A DNA stretch of 22,505 nt from Hellea sp. (lineage in GTDB: Bacteria > Pseudomonadota > Alphaproteobacteria > Caulobacterales > Maricaulaceae), in the NCBI GenBank assembly GCA_020628635.1, contig JAHDEU010000003.1, positions 1-22,505 of the forward strand, written 5' to 3'. The notes below the pieces were generated by a model. It searched no databases and was not told the DNA's origin. It worked only from the letters and a program-made list of their open reading frames with translations. Shown one piece after another: positions 14,117 to 21,423 of the stretch (its first letter is position 1; each line of letters starts with the position of its first letter). The position numbers were made by a program, and so were the translations under genes.

Positions 14117-15108
14117 GCGCGGCGGTCCTGTGCGAGGGCGAGCGTGACGTCGCCACCCAGCGGCCTGGCGGCGTCGTCAATCAGACCCGCCGACAGATCG
14201 CCCAGAGCCCGCGTCGCGCGGAAATCCGCGCCCGTGCCCGCGAAAGCGAGCAGGCTTTGCGGCCCGGCGCCATAGCCCGCCAGCGGCCTCGCCGTGCGCG
14301 CGATCAGCGTGTCGTCCGTGCGGCACTCGATCGCCGGGCCGCCGTCGAAGATGTCGCAGAGATCGGTCTCCTCGAACCCCGCGCCCATCAGCAGGTTCAT
14401 TGCGCCGCGCGACACATCATGCGGTCGTCCGGCGCAGTGACGCGCGCTCTCGGGCAGCAGGTTCATCAGGATCGGCAGGCTCGGCAGAAGCTCCATGATG
14501 AAGCGGCCGTCGCTCGCGGACAGGCGGTCCGCCACGGCGAAGTCCGTGCCGATGAACTTGCTCGTCAGATGCTCCCAGAACGGGCTGACGCCCTGATCGT
14601 CCACCCAGCCCCGTATGTCGGCCATGAGCTTGCGCGCGAACCGGTCGCGGTGCGCGTGGATGAAGCAGAGCCGCCCCAGCGACAGCAGCCGCGCCACGCC
14701 GCGCCCGCGCGCGTTTGGCGCAAGATAGATCGAGGCCAGCTCCGTCCAGCCGTCGAAATCGGTGGTCAGTTGCAGCGTGTCATATTCCGTGCGCAGGTCG
14801 AGTTGCGAACTCCGCCGCGCGTGGCGGGAGCGCTTGAACGAGTAGAAGGGCCGCTCCAGACCCAGCTTCGGGATGATACCGGAAATGCCCATGACGCGGC
14901 CGTCGCGCTCGGCCACGAACAGCACGCGGTTGCAGTCTTCCCCGCAGGCCTCGCCGGCCAGAAATCGCGTCGAGGCGTCGATATAGGCTTCGACTCGCTC
15001 GGGCGTGCGCGGCACGGTCGTCAGCCCGGCCTCCGCCGCGCCGGTGAAGGCGTGGATCGCGGCGGCGTCGGCATGCGTGGCGGGTCGGAAGATGTCCAAG
15101 TGGCTCAC
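14113..15108 (-). CDS. astA: Arginine N-succinyltransferase
   Basis: A 331-aa acyltransferase catalysing the first AST step, arginine plus succinyl-CoA to succinylarginine. Recognised by IFRPATHADAAAI at the N-terminus, ELASIYLAPNARGRGVARLL (acyl-CoA-binding GNAT-like loop), and GVSPFWEHLTSKFIGTDFAV with the following ADRLS. The start is placed at GTG 15108, where family homology begins; no strong ribosome site is visible. The open frame continues upstream to 15369, but that extension reads antisense-like sequence through the tRNA remnant and the tRNA-Leu gene and is not protein. First gene of the operon, with astB overlapping its stop. Confidence 0.92.
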   Translation of the reverse strand: MSHLDIFRPATHADAAAIHAFTGAAEAGLTTVPRTPERVEAYIDASTRFLAGEACGEDCNRVLFVAERDGRVMGISGIIPKLGLERPFYSFKRSRHARRSSQLDLRTEYDTLQLTTDFDGWTELASIYLAPNARGRGVARLLSLGRLCFIHAHRDRFARKLMADIRGWVDDQGVSPFWEHLTSKFIGTDFAVADRLSASDGRFIMELLPSLPILMNLLPESARHCAGRPHDVSRGAMNLLMGAGFEETDLCDIFDGGPAIECRTDDTLIARTARPLAGYGAGPQSLLAFAGTGADFRATRALGDLSAGLIDDAARPLGGDVTLALAQDRRA

Positions 15109-15208
15109 CCGGTTTGCGCGCGAGCCGAGCCGATTGTCCCAGCGGTCGCGAAGCGCTCGCTTAACAAGGGCGGTCGGAGGGGGCAAGCTCAGCGAGAGAA
15201 CGCAACGA

Positions 15209-15241
15209 TGGCACCGGTGGTCGGGTTCGAGCCGGCACTCC
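15209..15241 (-). pseudogene. Decayed tRNA 3'-half copy
   Basis: 33 bases match the 3' part (T arm, acceptor strand, CCA) of the adjacent tRNA-Leu at 29 of 33 positions. The T stem now has a mismatch and the T loop reads CTCGAAC instead of TTCGAGC, so it would not fold normally. Its CCA end lies 83 bases beyond that of the intact gene, almost exactly one tRNA length. No recognisable 5' half precedes it. It is either the remains of a tandem tRNA-Leu duplication or an attachment-site relic of a lost integrated element. Confidence 0.6.
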
Positions 15242-15291
15242 CCCTGCCGGAGGCGACTGCGTCTCGGGCCATGAGTAGTGAACCCAGACCA

Positions 15292-15375
15292 TGGTACCGG
15301 TGGTCGGGCTCGAACCGACACTCCAAAGGAACGGGATTTTGAATCCCGCGTGTCTACCAATTCCACCACACCGGC
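15292..15375 (-). tRNA. tRNA-Leu (anticodon CAA)
   Basis: An 84-nt tRNA on the minus strand. The acceptor stem GCCGGTG pairs with CACCGGT (G-U at the top), followed by A and an encoded CCA. The anticodon arm CGGGA-TTCAAAA-TCCCG gives anticodon CAA (reads UUG). A long variable region and the T arm GTCGG-TTCGAGC-CCGAC are as expected for a class II tRNA-Leu. It lies upstream of astA on the same strand. The antisense-type peptide MVELVDTRDSKSR produced by its minus-strand reading is a common false-ORF sign. Confidence 0.97.
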
Positions 15376-15530
15376 ACGGGTTGGGCGAGCGCGCGGGTTA
15401 CAGCGCGCGGGCGAGCGGCGTCAACTGCGAAAGGCTTCGTTAAGGACAGCTTGAAACGCAGCGGAAAGGCATGAGCGCCAAATTCCCGCCATCTTCGCGG
15501 TCTGGTCAGCCGCATGATGTGGAGAGGACG

Positions 15531-17345
15531 ATGCGGCGCGCATTTCTGACAATAGTGGCCTTGGGCACGCTCGGCCTCACCGCCTGCGAGCCGGAGAGCG
15601 TGGCAGTCCCGGCGGTCGCGGACGCTCCCTCCGGCAAAGCGCCCGTCGCCCCGGTCGTGCAGGAATGGCGCTCGCCCGAAGAGCTAATGGCGCATGACGG
15701 CGGGGCGGAGTATTCCGACTACCAGACGGCGATGGCGCTGTGGCGCAATGCGGACCGCCGCACGCATCCCAAGGGGTCGTGCGCGGGCTGCCACGGGGCG
15801 GACTTCTTCGATCTGGCGCGCATTGGCAGCACGCGGGGCGACGTCATCCGCCGGGCGGTGGCGGACGGCGCGACGCCGGACCAGGCGCGGGCCCTGGCCA
15901 ACAGCGTCGAAGCCCTGCGCGGCCGCTACGGAATGGAGGCGGCGAGCGCGCGGACCTTCCGGCCGTTCCAGCCGGGCGGCGCGGTGCTGCTGCCCGAGAC
16001 TGACCTGCCCCGCCACGAAGCCCGCGTCGTGCGCGACATCGCCTTTGGCCGCCAGCTGGAGAGCCTGCTGCCGACCCTGTTCGGCAGCCCCATCGACACG
16101 CCGGAGCAGGCCGAAGCCGCGCGCACGGAGATGCTCGATCTTGCTAATGGCACCAATGTCGGCGGGGCCAACCCGGAAGCACTCGACCTGCGCGCCCTGC
16201 CCGTCGGCCTGCCCTACCCGCTGTGGAGTTCGGACGGCCATCATGGGTCAGAGCAAGCGACCATGAATGACTGGATCGCCGATATCGCCCATGACGCAGC
16301 GCCGGAAGCCGAGGCGGAGTGGCATGCCGTCATGGACAAATATATCGACGCGCCGACCCGCACGAACTTCTGGAGAATGTACGAGACGGCCGAGCGGCTG
16401 ACCGAGAGCGCCGGCATGGGTGAGTGCACCTATGATGGCCGCAATCCGCAACTGGCCTGCGGGGCCGTCGCGGACTTCAACCGCAACAAATATCTGTCCG
16501 CGCTAATTGGCCAGCACCGCATGCGCGAGGAATATCTGGGCGGCCCGGTCGAGCCGCTATTCGACACGGGCGCGCTGGCACTGGCCTATGTCGATGACGA
16601 CCCGCGCCTGCGCTTCATGATGGAGCGCCGCGACCCGCATTTCCTGCCCGGCAATGTGTGGGAAGTGGGCGACCGCGCGCGCGTCATGCTCGACAACAGC
16701 CGCGCAGAAGGCTCGCTGCGTCCGCTGCTTGCGCAACTGGGCTACCCGGACTTCGTCGTGGATTCGGTGTCCGAAACCGCCAGCGAGCGCGGCGAGCAGG
16801 AAGACCTGCGCCGCGCCTGGTTCTGGATGGGTTTCACCATGGATCCCAGCTTTGCGCGCGTTCACGCGTCCAACTCCACCAAGGTCGGCGAATATATGGT
16901 CGCCAGCCTGCTGGAGACCAATATGCACATGCATAACAGCTTCGCCGCCCATATGCGGATCATGGTCAAGGGCACGCTGCCCGAGGCCAATGTGGAGCGG
17001 TTCAACACGCGCATCGGCCATGTCCAGCGCGCGCCTGTGAGCTTCGATCTGAACTACAGCTATTTCGTCGGCTACAACCGCACGGTCCTGCGCTGGAAGG
17101 AGGACAAGCGCGACGACACGGTCCTGCCGGATAGACTCAAGGCCGAGCAGGAGGCGATGTGGCAGCGCTTCAACTCCAATGCCTTTCGCGCCGGCATGCA
17201 CCTTTATCTGGCGGAAGTGGAGACCGGCCGGGCGGCGTCAGACGTGCCGCTCTACGCGCTGGACCAGCATTTCGAGCATTATCAGGGAGACGTCCGCGAA
17301 CAGGACGCCGCCCTGCTGAACCGGTTGCGCGCGACGCAATACTGA
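15531..17345 (+). CDS. c-type-heme lipoprotein of unrecognised family
   Basis: A 604-aa exported protein. The start at ATG 15531 follows GGAGAGGA and opens a lipoprotein signal peptide, MRRAFLTIVALGTLGLTAC, with Cys19 as the lipid site; an earlier in-frame ATG (15471) is less likely. Residues 20-45 are a Pro/Ala/Val-rich linker. One CAGCH heme-c motif is at 84-88, directly followed by GADFFDLARIG, so a cytochrome-c-like domain occupies about 55-130. The remaining about 470 residues are soluble, His/Met/Trp-rich, and resemble no family I can name; no second CxxCH is seen. Location is probably the periplasmic side of a membrane. Downstream YqaA-type gene starts 55 bases later on the same strand. 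An electron-transfer or oxidase role is only a guess. Confidence 0.8.
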   Translation: MRRAFLTIVALGTLGLTACEPESVAVPAVADAPSGKAPVAPVVQEWRSPEELMAHDGGAEYSDYQTAMALWRNADRRTHPKGSCAGCHGADFFDLARIGSTRGDVIRRAVADGATPDQARALANSVEALRGRYGMEAASARTFRPFQPGGAVLLPETDLPRHEARVVRDIAFGRQLESLLPTLFGSPIDTPEQAEAARTEMLDLANGTNVGGANPEALDLRALPVGLPYPLWSSDGHHGSEQATMNDWIADIAHDAAPEAEAEWHAVMDKYIDAPTRTNFWRMYETAERLTESAGMGECTYDGRNPQLACGAVADFNRNKYLSALIGQHRMREEYLGGPVEPLFDTGALALAYVDDDPRLRFMMERRDPHFLPGNVWEVGDRARVMLDNSRAEGSLRPLLAQLGYPDFVVDSVSETASERGEQEDLRRAWFWMGFTMDPSFARVHASNSTKVGEYMVASLLETNMHMHNSFAAHMRIMVKGTLPEANVERFNTRIGHVQRAPVSFDLNYSYFVGYNRTVLRWKEDKRDDTVLPDRLKAEQEAMWQRFNSNAFRAGMHLYLAEVETGRAASDVPLYALDQHFEHYQGDVREQDAALLNRLRATQY

Positions 17346-17400
17346 ACGGCTGCAAGGCCGCCTTTACCTCGCCTTATCCCACGTCCAGTAGCGCGGCGTC

Positions 17401-18003
17401 ATGAAGGGCCGTCTCGCATTTCTCGATCGCTGGTATGAGGGTACGAAAGCGCTCGCGCGCCATCCGCGCGCCACGCCCATGCTGGCGGGCGTCTCCTTCA
17501 TCGAGAGCATCTTCTTTCCCATCCCGACCGCCGTCATGCTCGCGCCCATGGTGCAGGCCGACCACAGCCGCGCCTGGCGGCTGGCAGGCATATGCACGGT
17601 CGCGTCCGTGCTGGGCGGCGTGTTCGGCTACCTGCTCGGCTGGTTCGCATACGAGGCCATCGCCGAGCCGATCCTGGAGCGTCTCGGCAAGCTGGAGAAG
17701 ATGGACGACTTCCGCGGCATGGCGGACGAATATGGCGCGCTCGCCGTGTTCGGTGCCGGGCTGACGCCGTTTCCCTACAAGGTCATCACGATTCTGTCGG
17801 GCGCGCTGAAGCTCAGCTTCCCGGTCTTTCTCGTCGCCAGCGTCTTGTCGCGCTCGCTTCAATTCTTCCTGATCGCCGGCATCATCCGCCTGCTCGGAGA
17901 CCGGGCGGAGAAGATGATGAAGGAGAATTTCGGCTGGTTCACGATCGGGTTGTTCGTGCTGCTGGGCGGGCTGTATTGGGTCTATAAGACCTATTTGCAC
18001 TAG
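17401..18003 (+). CDS. YqaA-type VTT/DedA-like membrane protein
   Basis: A 200-aa inner-membrane protein. It shows the VTT-type pattern: a re-entrant or helical segment with ESIFFPIPTAVMLAPM (35-50), a TM helix at about 60-85 (VASVLGGVFGYLLGWFAY), the conserved FGAGLTPFPYKVITILSGAL (about 117-136), and two further helices (about 138-160 and 175-195). The relatives YqaA/DedA are thought to handle lipid or cation-linked membrane homeostasis; the actual activity is unknown. The ribosome site before ATG 17401 is weak. Its TAG overlaps the convergent murI stop by 4 bases. Confidence 0.85.
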   Translation: MKGRLAFLDRWYEGTKALARHPRATPMLAGVSFIESIFFPIPTAVMLAPMVQADHSRAWRLAGICTVASVLGGVFGYLLGWFAYEAIAEPILERLGKLEKMDDFRGMADEYGALAVFGAGLTPFPYKVITILSGALKLSFPVFLVASVLSRSLQFFLIAGIIRLLGDRAEKMMKENFGWFTIGLFVLLGGLYWVYKTYLH

Positions 18004-18809
18004 AGCGTCACGAACGCTTCGAACCCGGAAAGCTGAAACGCCTCCCGGCGCGCCGCGTCCGCTGTCCCGCCGATCGAAAACGCAGTTGCCCGTGCGGGCG
18101 GCTCCCCCCTGCCCTCATCCGGCAGCAGGCTCTCCACACGCCGCGCAATCGCCTCCCCGCTATCGATCCACGCCACGCTTTGGCGCGTCACCGACCGCAG
18201 CTCGTCCACCAGCAGCGGGAAATGCGTGCAGGCGAGCACGACCGCATCGACATCCGCGCCGTCGCGGCCATCGAAGATAGGCGCGATTTCCGCGCGCAAG
18301 CGGTCCAGATCGACCGCCCGTCCCGACAGCTTGGCCTCCGCCTCCTCCACCAGCGCGACGCTGCCCGCGAGCCGCACTAGGCAGCCATCGGCGAAGCGGT
18401 CGATCAGCTCGTCGACATAGGCGCGGCGGACCGTGCCGGGCGTGCCGAGCACGGCGATGGTCTTGGTGCGCGACAGCTTGGCCGCCGGCTTGATCGCGGG
18501 CACGACGCCCACGACCGGCACGTCCAGCACGGCGCGGATAGAGGGCAACGCGGTGGTGGACGCGGTATTGCAGGCGATGACCACGACGTCGGGCCGCAGC
18601 ATGTCGACGACGGGCGCGAGCAAGCCCGGCAGGCGCGCACGGAGCTGCTTTTCCGACTTCTCGCCGTAGGGGCGGAAGGCGTCATCCGCCAGGTAGCTCT
18701 GCGCGAGGTCCGGCATTCGCTTGCGCACTTCCGCGCTGACCGACAGCCCGCCGACGCCGCTGTCGAACAGCAGCGCGTGCGGGCGATTGTCTGGTGTCAG
18801 CCGAGCCAT
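18000..18809 (-). CDS. murI: Glutamate racemase
   Basis: A 269-aa cofactor-independent racemase producing D-glutamate for peptidoglycan. Active-site landmarks are LFDSGVGGLSV (14-24), DAFRPYGEKS (43-52), the first catalytic Cys80 in ACNTASTTALP and the second Cys194 in ACTHFPLL. The length is standard. The start ATG at 18809 has an AGGG upstream and fits the family N-terminus; a long upstream extension of the frame overlaps the divergent glycosyltransferase and was rejected. The gap to that divergent gene is 60 bases and contains the A+T-rich GGTTTAATTTCAACC at 18833-18847. Confidence 0.95.
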   Translation of the reverse strand: MARLTPDNRPHALLFDSGVGGLSVSAEVRKRMPDLAQSYLADDAFRPYGEKSEKQLRARLPGLLAPVVDMLRPDVVVIACNTASTTALPSIRAVLDVPVVGVVPAIKPAAKLSRTKTIAVLGTPGTVRRAYVDELIDRFADGCLVRLAGSVALVEEAEAKLSGRAVDLDRLRAEIAPIFDGRDGADVDAVVLACTHFPLLVDELRSVTRQSVAWIDSGEAIARRVESLLPDEGRGEPPARATAFSIGGTADAARREAFQLSGFEAFVTL

Positions 18810-18869
18810 AAGCCGCCCTTGCACAGGAAAGAGGTTTAATTTCAACCAACGCGGCGTAAGGGCGTGGCC

Positions 18870-20354
18870 GTGAGTTCCGCCCGCCCCAACCGAGACGCAT
18901 TCTGGACGCGCCGCACGGTCATGCTGATCGCGCTGCTGCTGGTGTTCCGTGTCGTCATGCTGCTGGTGAACCCGACCGGCCTGCACGGCGACGAAGCGCA
19001 ATATTGGGCGTGGTCGCGCGAGCCGGCCTTTGGCTATTATTCCAAACCGCCGGGCATTGCCTGGGTGATCGCCGCGACGACGGCGGTGTTCGGCCACGAC
19101 GAATGGGCCGTGCGCCTCGCCTCGCCGCTGCTGCATACGGGCTCGGCCGTCTTCACCGCGCTCACCGCGCGCCGGCTGTGGGGCGCCAAGGCGGGCTGGC
19201 TGGCGGCGGCGAGCTATGCGCTGATGCCCGGCGTGAGCCTGTCGGCCAGCCTGATCAGCACGGACGCGCTGCTTTTGTTCTTCGTGACGCTAGCAGTCTT
19301 TGCCTGGGTCAGCCTGCGCGAGAGCGGACACTGGACGGATGCGCTGCTGCTCGGCGTGGCCGTAGGCTGCGGCATGATGAGCAAATACGCCATGATGTTC
19401 GTGCTGCCCGCGCTGGTCGGAGCCGTGCTGCTGGAGCCCAGGACCCGCGCCGCCCTGCTCGGCTGGAAGGGGCTGGCGAGCGCGTGCGTCGCCGGGCTGA
19501 TCCTGCTGCCGAACCTGATCTGGAACGCGCGCAACAGCTTCGCGACCGTGAAGCACACGGGCGACAACGCGAATATGAGCGGCGGGCTCGGCCTTAACCC
19601 CGGCGAGGTGCTGGAGTTCATCGGCGGGCAGTTCGGCGTGTTCGGCCCGCTCGCCTTTCCGCTGCTGATCGTGGCGCTGTGGCACTGGCGCCGCTCGCGC
19701 GGCCTGCCGCTCTGGTTTGTTGTCGCCGTGCTGAGCCCGCTGCTGGTGATCAGCCTGCAGGCGCTTCTGTCGCGCGCCAACGCGAACTGGGCCGCCGCCG
19801 CCTACGGCATCGCGCCGCTGCTGCTGGCGGGCTGGGCGATCACCTCGCGGCGCGCCATGTTGTGGACGCTGGCGGCCATCGGCATCAACGCGATCTTCGC
19901 CATTGCCGGGCCGCTGGTGATGATGTCGCCCGCGCAGATGGACCGTATGGGTCTGGCCGGCACGGTCGAGCGCTTGCGCGGCTGGCCCGAAACGGCGGCT
20001 CGCCTGCGCACGGCGGCCATCGATGCGGGCGCGGAGACGATCGCGGTGGACAACCGGCTGCTGTTCTACGACCTGCTCTATTACGGCATGGAGGACACGG
20101 CCGACTTGCGCATGTGGCGCTTCGAGCCGGAGTTGAACAATCACGCCGAGCTGACGCGACCGCTCGAGATCGGCGCGGACCGCGTGCTGCTGGTGAGCTA
20201 TTATTCCGACTATGCGCCCTATTTCGCCGCCGACTTCGAGAGCCTGACGCGGATTGGCGAGGTCGAGATTCCACTGGGCGGAGGCGATCCGCGGAAGCTC
20301 ACGCTATACCGCGCGGATGGCTATCTGGGTCCGAGGGAGCGGACCGACCGCTAG
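18870..20354 (+). CDS. GT39-family (ArnT/PMT-like) membrane glycosyltransferase
   Basis: A 494-aa polytopic membrane enzyme expected to transfer a sugar from a polyprenyl-phosphate donor to a lipid or protein acceptor on the periplasmic face. The first TM helix (about 17-35) leads to GLHGDEAQYWAWSREP (38-53), with the family catalytic Asp41-Glu42, then FGYYSKPPG. About ten further hydrophobic segments follow to residue about 365, then a soluble C-terminal domain of about 130 residues. GTG 18870 is chosen because AAGGG stands 7 bases before it; GTG 18864 is an alternative two codons upstream. The acceptor cannot be told from context; undecaprenyl-phosphate-sugar synthesis genes are not in the window. 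Confidence 0.86.
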   Translation: MSSARPNRDAFWTRRTVMLIALLLVFRVVMLLVNPTGLHGDEAQYWAWSREPAFGYYSKPPGIAWVIAATTAVFGHDEWAVRLASPLLHTGSAVFTALTARRLWGAKAGWLAAASYALMPGVSLSASLISTDALLLFFVTLAVFAWVSLRESGHWTDALLLGVAVGCGMMSKYAMMFVLPALVGAVLLEPRTRAALLGWKGLASACVAGLILLPNLIWNARNSFATVKHTGDNANMSGGLGLNPGEVLEFIGGQFGVFGPLAFPLLIVALWHWRRSRGLPLWFVVAVLSPLLVISLQALLSRANANWAAAAYGIAPLLLAGWAITSRRAMLWTLAAIGINAIFAIAGPLVMMSPAQMDRMGLAGTVERLRGWPETAARLRTAAIDAGAETIAVDNRLLFYDLLYYGMEDTADLRMWRFEPELNNHAELTRPLEIGADRVLLVSYYSDYAPYFAADFESLTRIGEVEIPLGGGDPRKLTLYRADGYLGPRERTDR

Positions 20355-20357
20355 TCC

Positions 20358-21074
20358 CTATTTCGGCACCGCCTTGGCCTTCTCGCCCCACAGCTTCTTC
20401 AGCTTGGCATCGCGGCGGCAGCCGGTGCGGTAGGTGCGGTAGCGGACGGGGTTCTTCTTGTAGTAGTCCTGGTGGTAGTCTTCCGCGTCGTAGAACGTCA
20501 CGGCGGGCAGGATCGGCGTGACGATGGTGTCCTCGAACGGCTTGTTCACGCGCAGCTTCGCCAGGCTGTCGCGCGCGTCGCGCATCTGTTCGGGCGTGGC
20601 GAAGATGGCCGTGCGGTAGGAGCTGCCCTTGTCGCAGAACTGGCCGCGGTCGTCGGTCGGGTCCACGGTGGTCCAGTAGTAGTCCACCAGCTCGCGATAG
20701 GTCACCTCGCTCGGATCATAGAGCACTTCGGCGGCCTCGAAATGACCCGTCTCCGTGTAGCTCACCGTCTTGTAGTCCGGATTGTCGAGCTGCCCGCCCG
20801 TATAGCCGGACACGACTTCGATCACGCCGGGCACGCTCTCGAAATCCTTTTCCACGCACCAGAAGCAGCCGCCCGCGAAGATGGCCGTTTGCAGCCCGTC
20901 CGCGACTTCGGCCCTGTAGGGCGCTTGCGGACCGGACACGGCCGACGCGACCATGACCTTGGGCTCGGGCTGGGGCTCGGAGGACTCCGTCTCCGTCTGC
21001 ACGCGAGACGGCGCTTCGGTGCAGGCGGCGAGGAACAGGGCGGCGGTGGAACTCAGAAGTGTTGCGCGTATCAT
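20358..21074 (-). CDS. msrA: Peptide methionine-S-sulfoxide reductase, lipoprotein form
   Basis: A 238-aa MsrA with an N-terminal lipoprotein signal (MIRATLLSSTAALFLAAC, lipid Cys18) and a Ser/Glu/Pro-rich linker to about residue 60. The catalytic motif GGCFWC has Cys70. TGHFEAAEVLYDP (109-121), the CDKGSSYRTAIF substrate loop and YHQDYYKKNP are typical of MsrA; Cys219 near the C-terminus (RTGCRRD) is a likely resolving Cys. Most MsrA proteins are cytosolic, so the signal indicates repair of oxidised Met in envelope proteins. It ends 3 bases from the convergent glycosyltransferase stop. The promoter must lie between 21075 and the repeat element or inside it. Confidence 0.93.
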   Translation of the reverse strand: MIRATLLSSTAALFLAACTEAPSRVQTETESSEPQPEPKVMVASAVSGPQAPYRAEVADGLQTAIFAGGCFWCVEKDFESVPGVIEVVSGYTGGQLDNPDYKTVSYTETGHFEAAEVLYDPSEVTYRELVDYYWTTVDPTDDRGQFCDKGSSYRTAIFATPEQMRDARDSLAKLRVNKPFEDTIVTPILPAVTFYDAEDYHQDYYKKNPVRYRTYRTGCRRDAKLKKLWGEKAKAVPK

Positions 21075-21137
21075 GTCTTATCTATGGGAGGAGGCGGGGC
21101 TTCGTTCCAATTAAGTTTGCGTGATGTGGGCGGGAGC

Positions 21138-21422
21138 CTAGGTCGTATATCCATAGATGGGCCGGTTTTGACGGCTTTAGGGCGTTTCGTGCCAGATATC
21201 TGCAAGAGTGGGCGCGGCTTGTAGGCAATGCATTGGCCTTGGCAAAAGCCGCAACGACGTCCACGGAGCGCCCCAAAGCCGCCGCGCAGCGGTCGTTCAA
21301 AGCGGTCCATGGGACGTCGTTGCGGCCTCTTGCGGTGTCTAGACACCGCCGCGAGTCCGCGCCTAGCCCATGAAACGCTTTGAACGATCAAAATCCGCCC
21401 CATCTATGGATATACGACCTAG
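21138..21422. repeat. 285-bp element of nested inverted repeats (MITE-like or structured RNA)
   Basis: The outer arms 21138-21161 and 21399-21422 are a perfect 24-bp inverted repeat beginning CTAGGTCGTATATCC; weaker similarity (roughly two of three positions) continues about 30 bases further in on each side. Inside, GCCGCAACGACGTCC (21248-21262) pairs perfectly with 21312-21326, and GCGGTGTCTAGACACCGC (21332-21349) is a perfect palindrome. No convincing coding frame is present. CTAG occurs at both outer ends, the target preferred by IS630-type elements, which fits a non-autonomous insertion. It begins 1-2 bases past the downstream photolyase stop codon. A folded ncRNA or attenuator is the alternative. 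Confidence 0.65.
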
Positions 21423-21423
21423 C

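Noticed and set aside
14038..15342. 434-codon plus-strand frame opposite astA
   Set aside because: Shadow of astA and of the tRNA region; no domain pattern, and it runs into the tRNA.
15109..15369. N-terminal extension of AstA starting MVELVDTRDSKSR
   Set aside because: This peptide is the well-known translation of a tRNA-Leu gene, and the AstA family starts near residue IFRPATH; start set at 15108.
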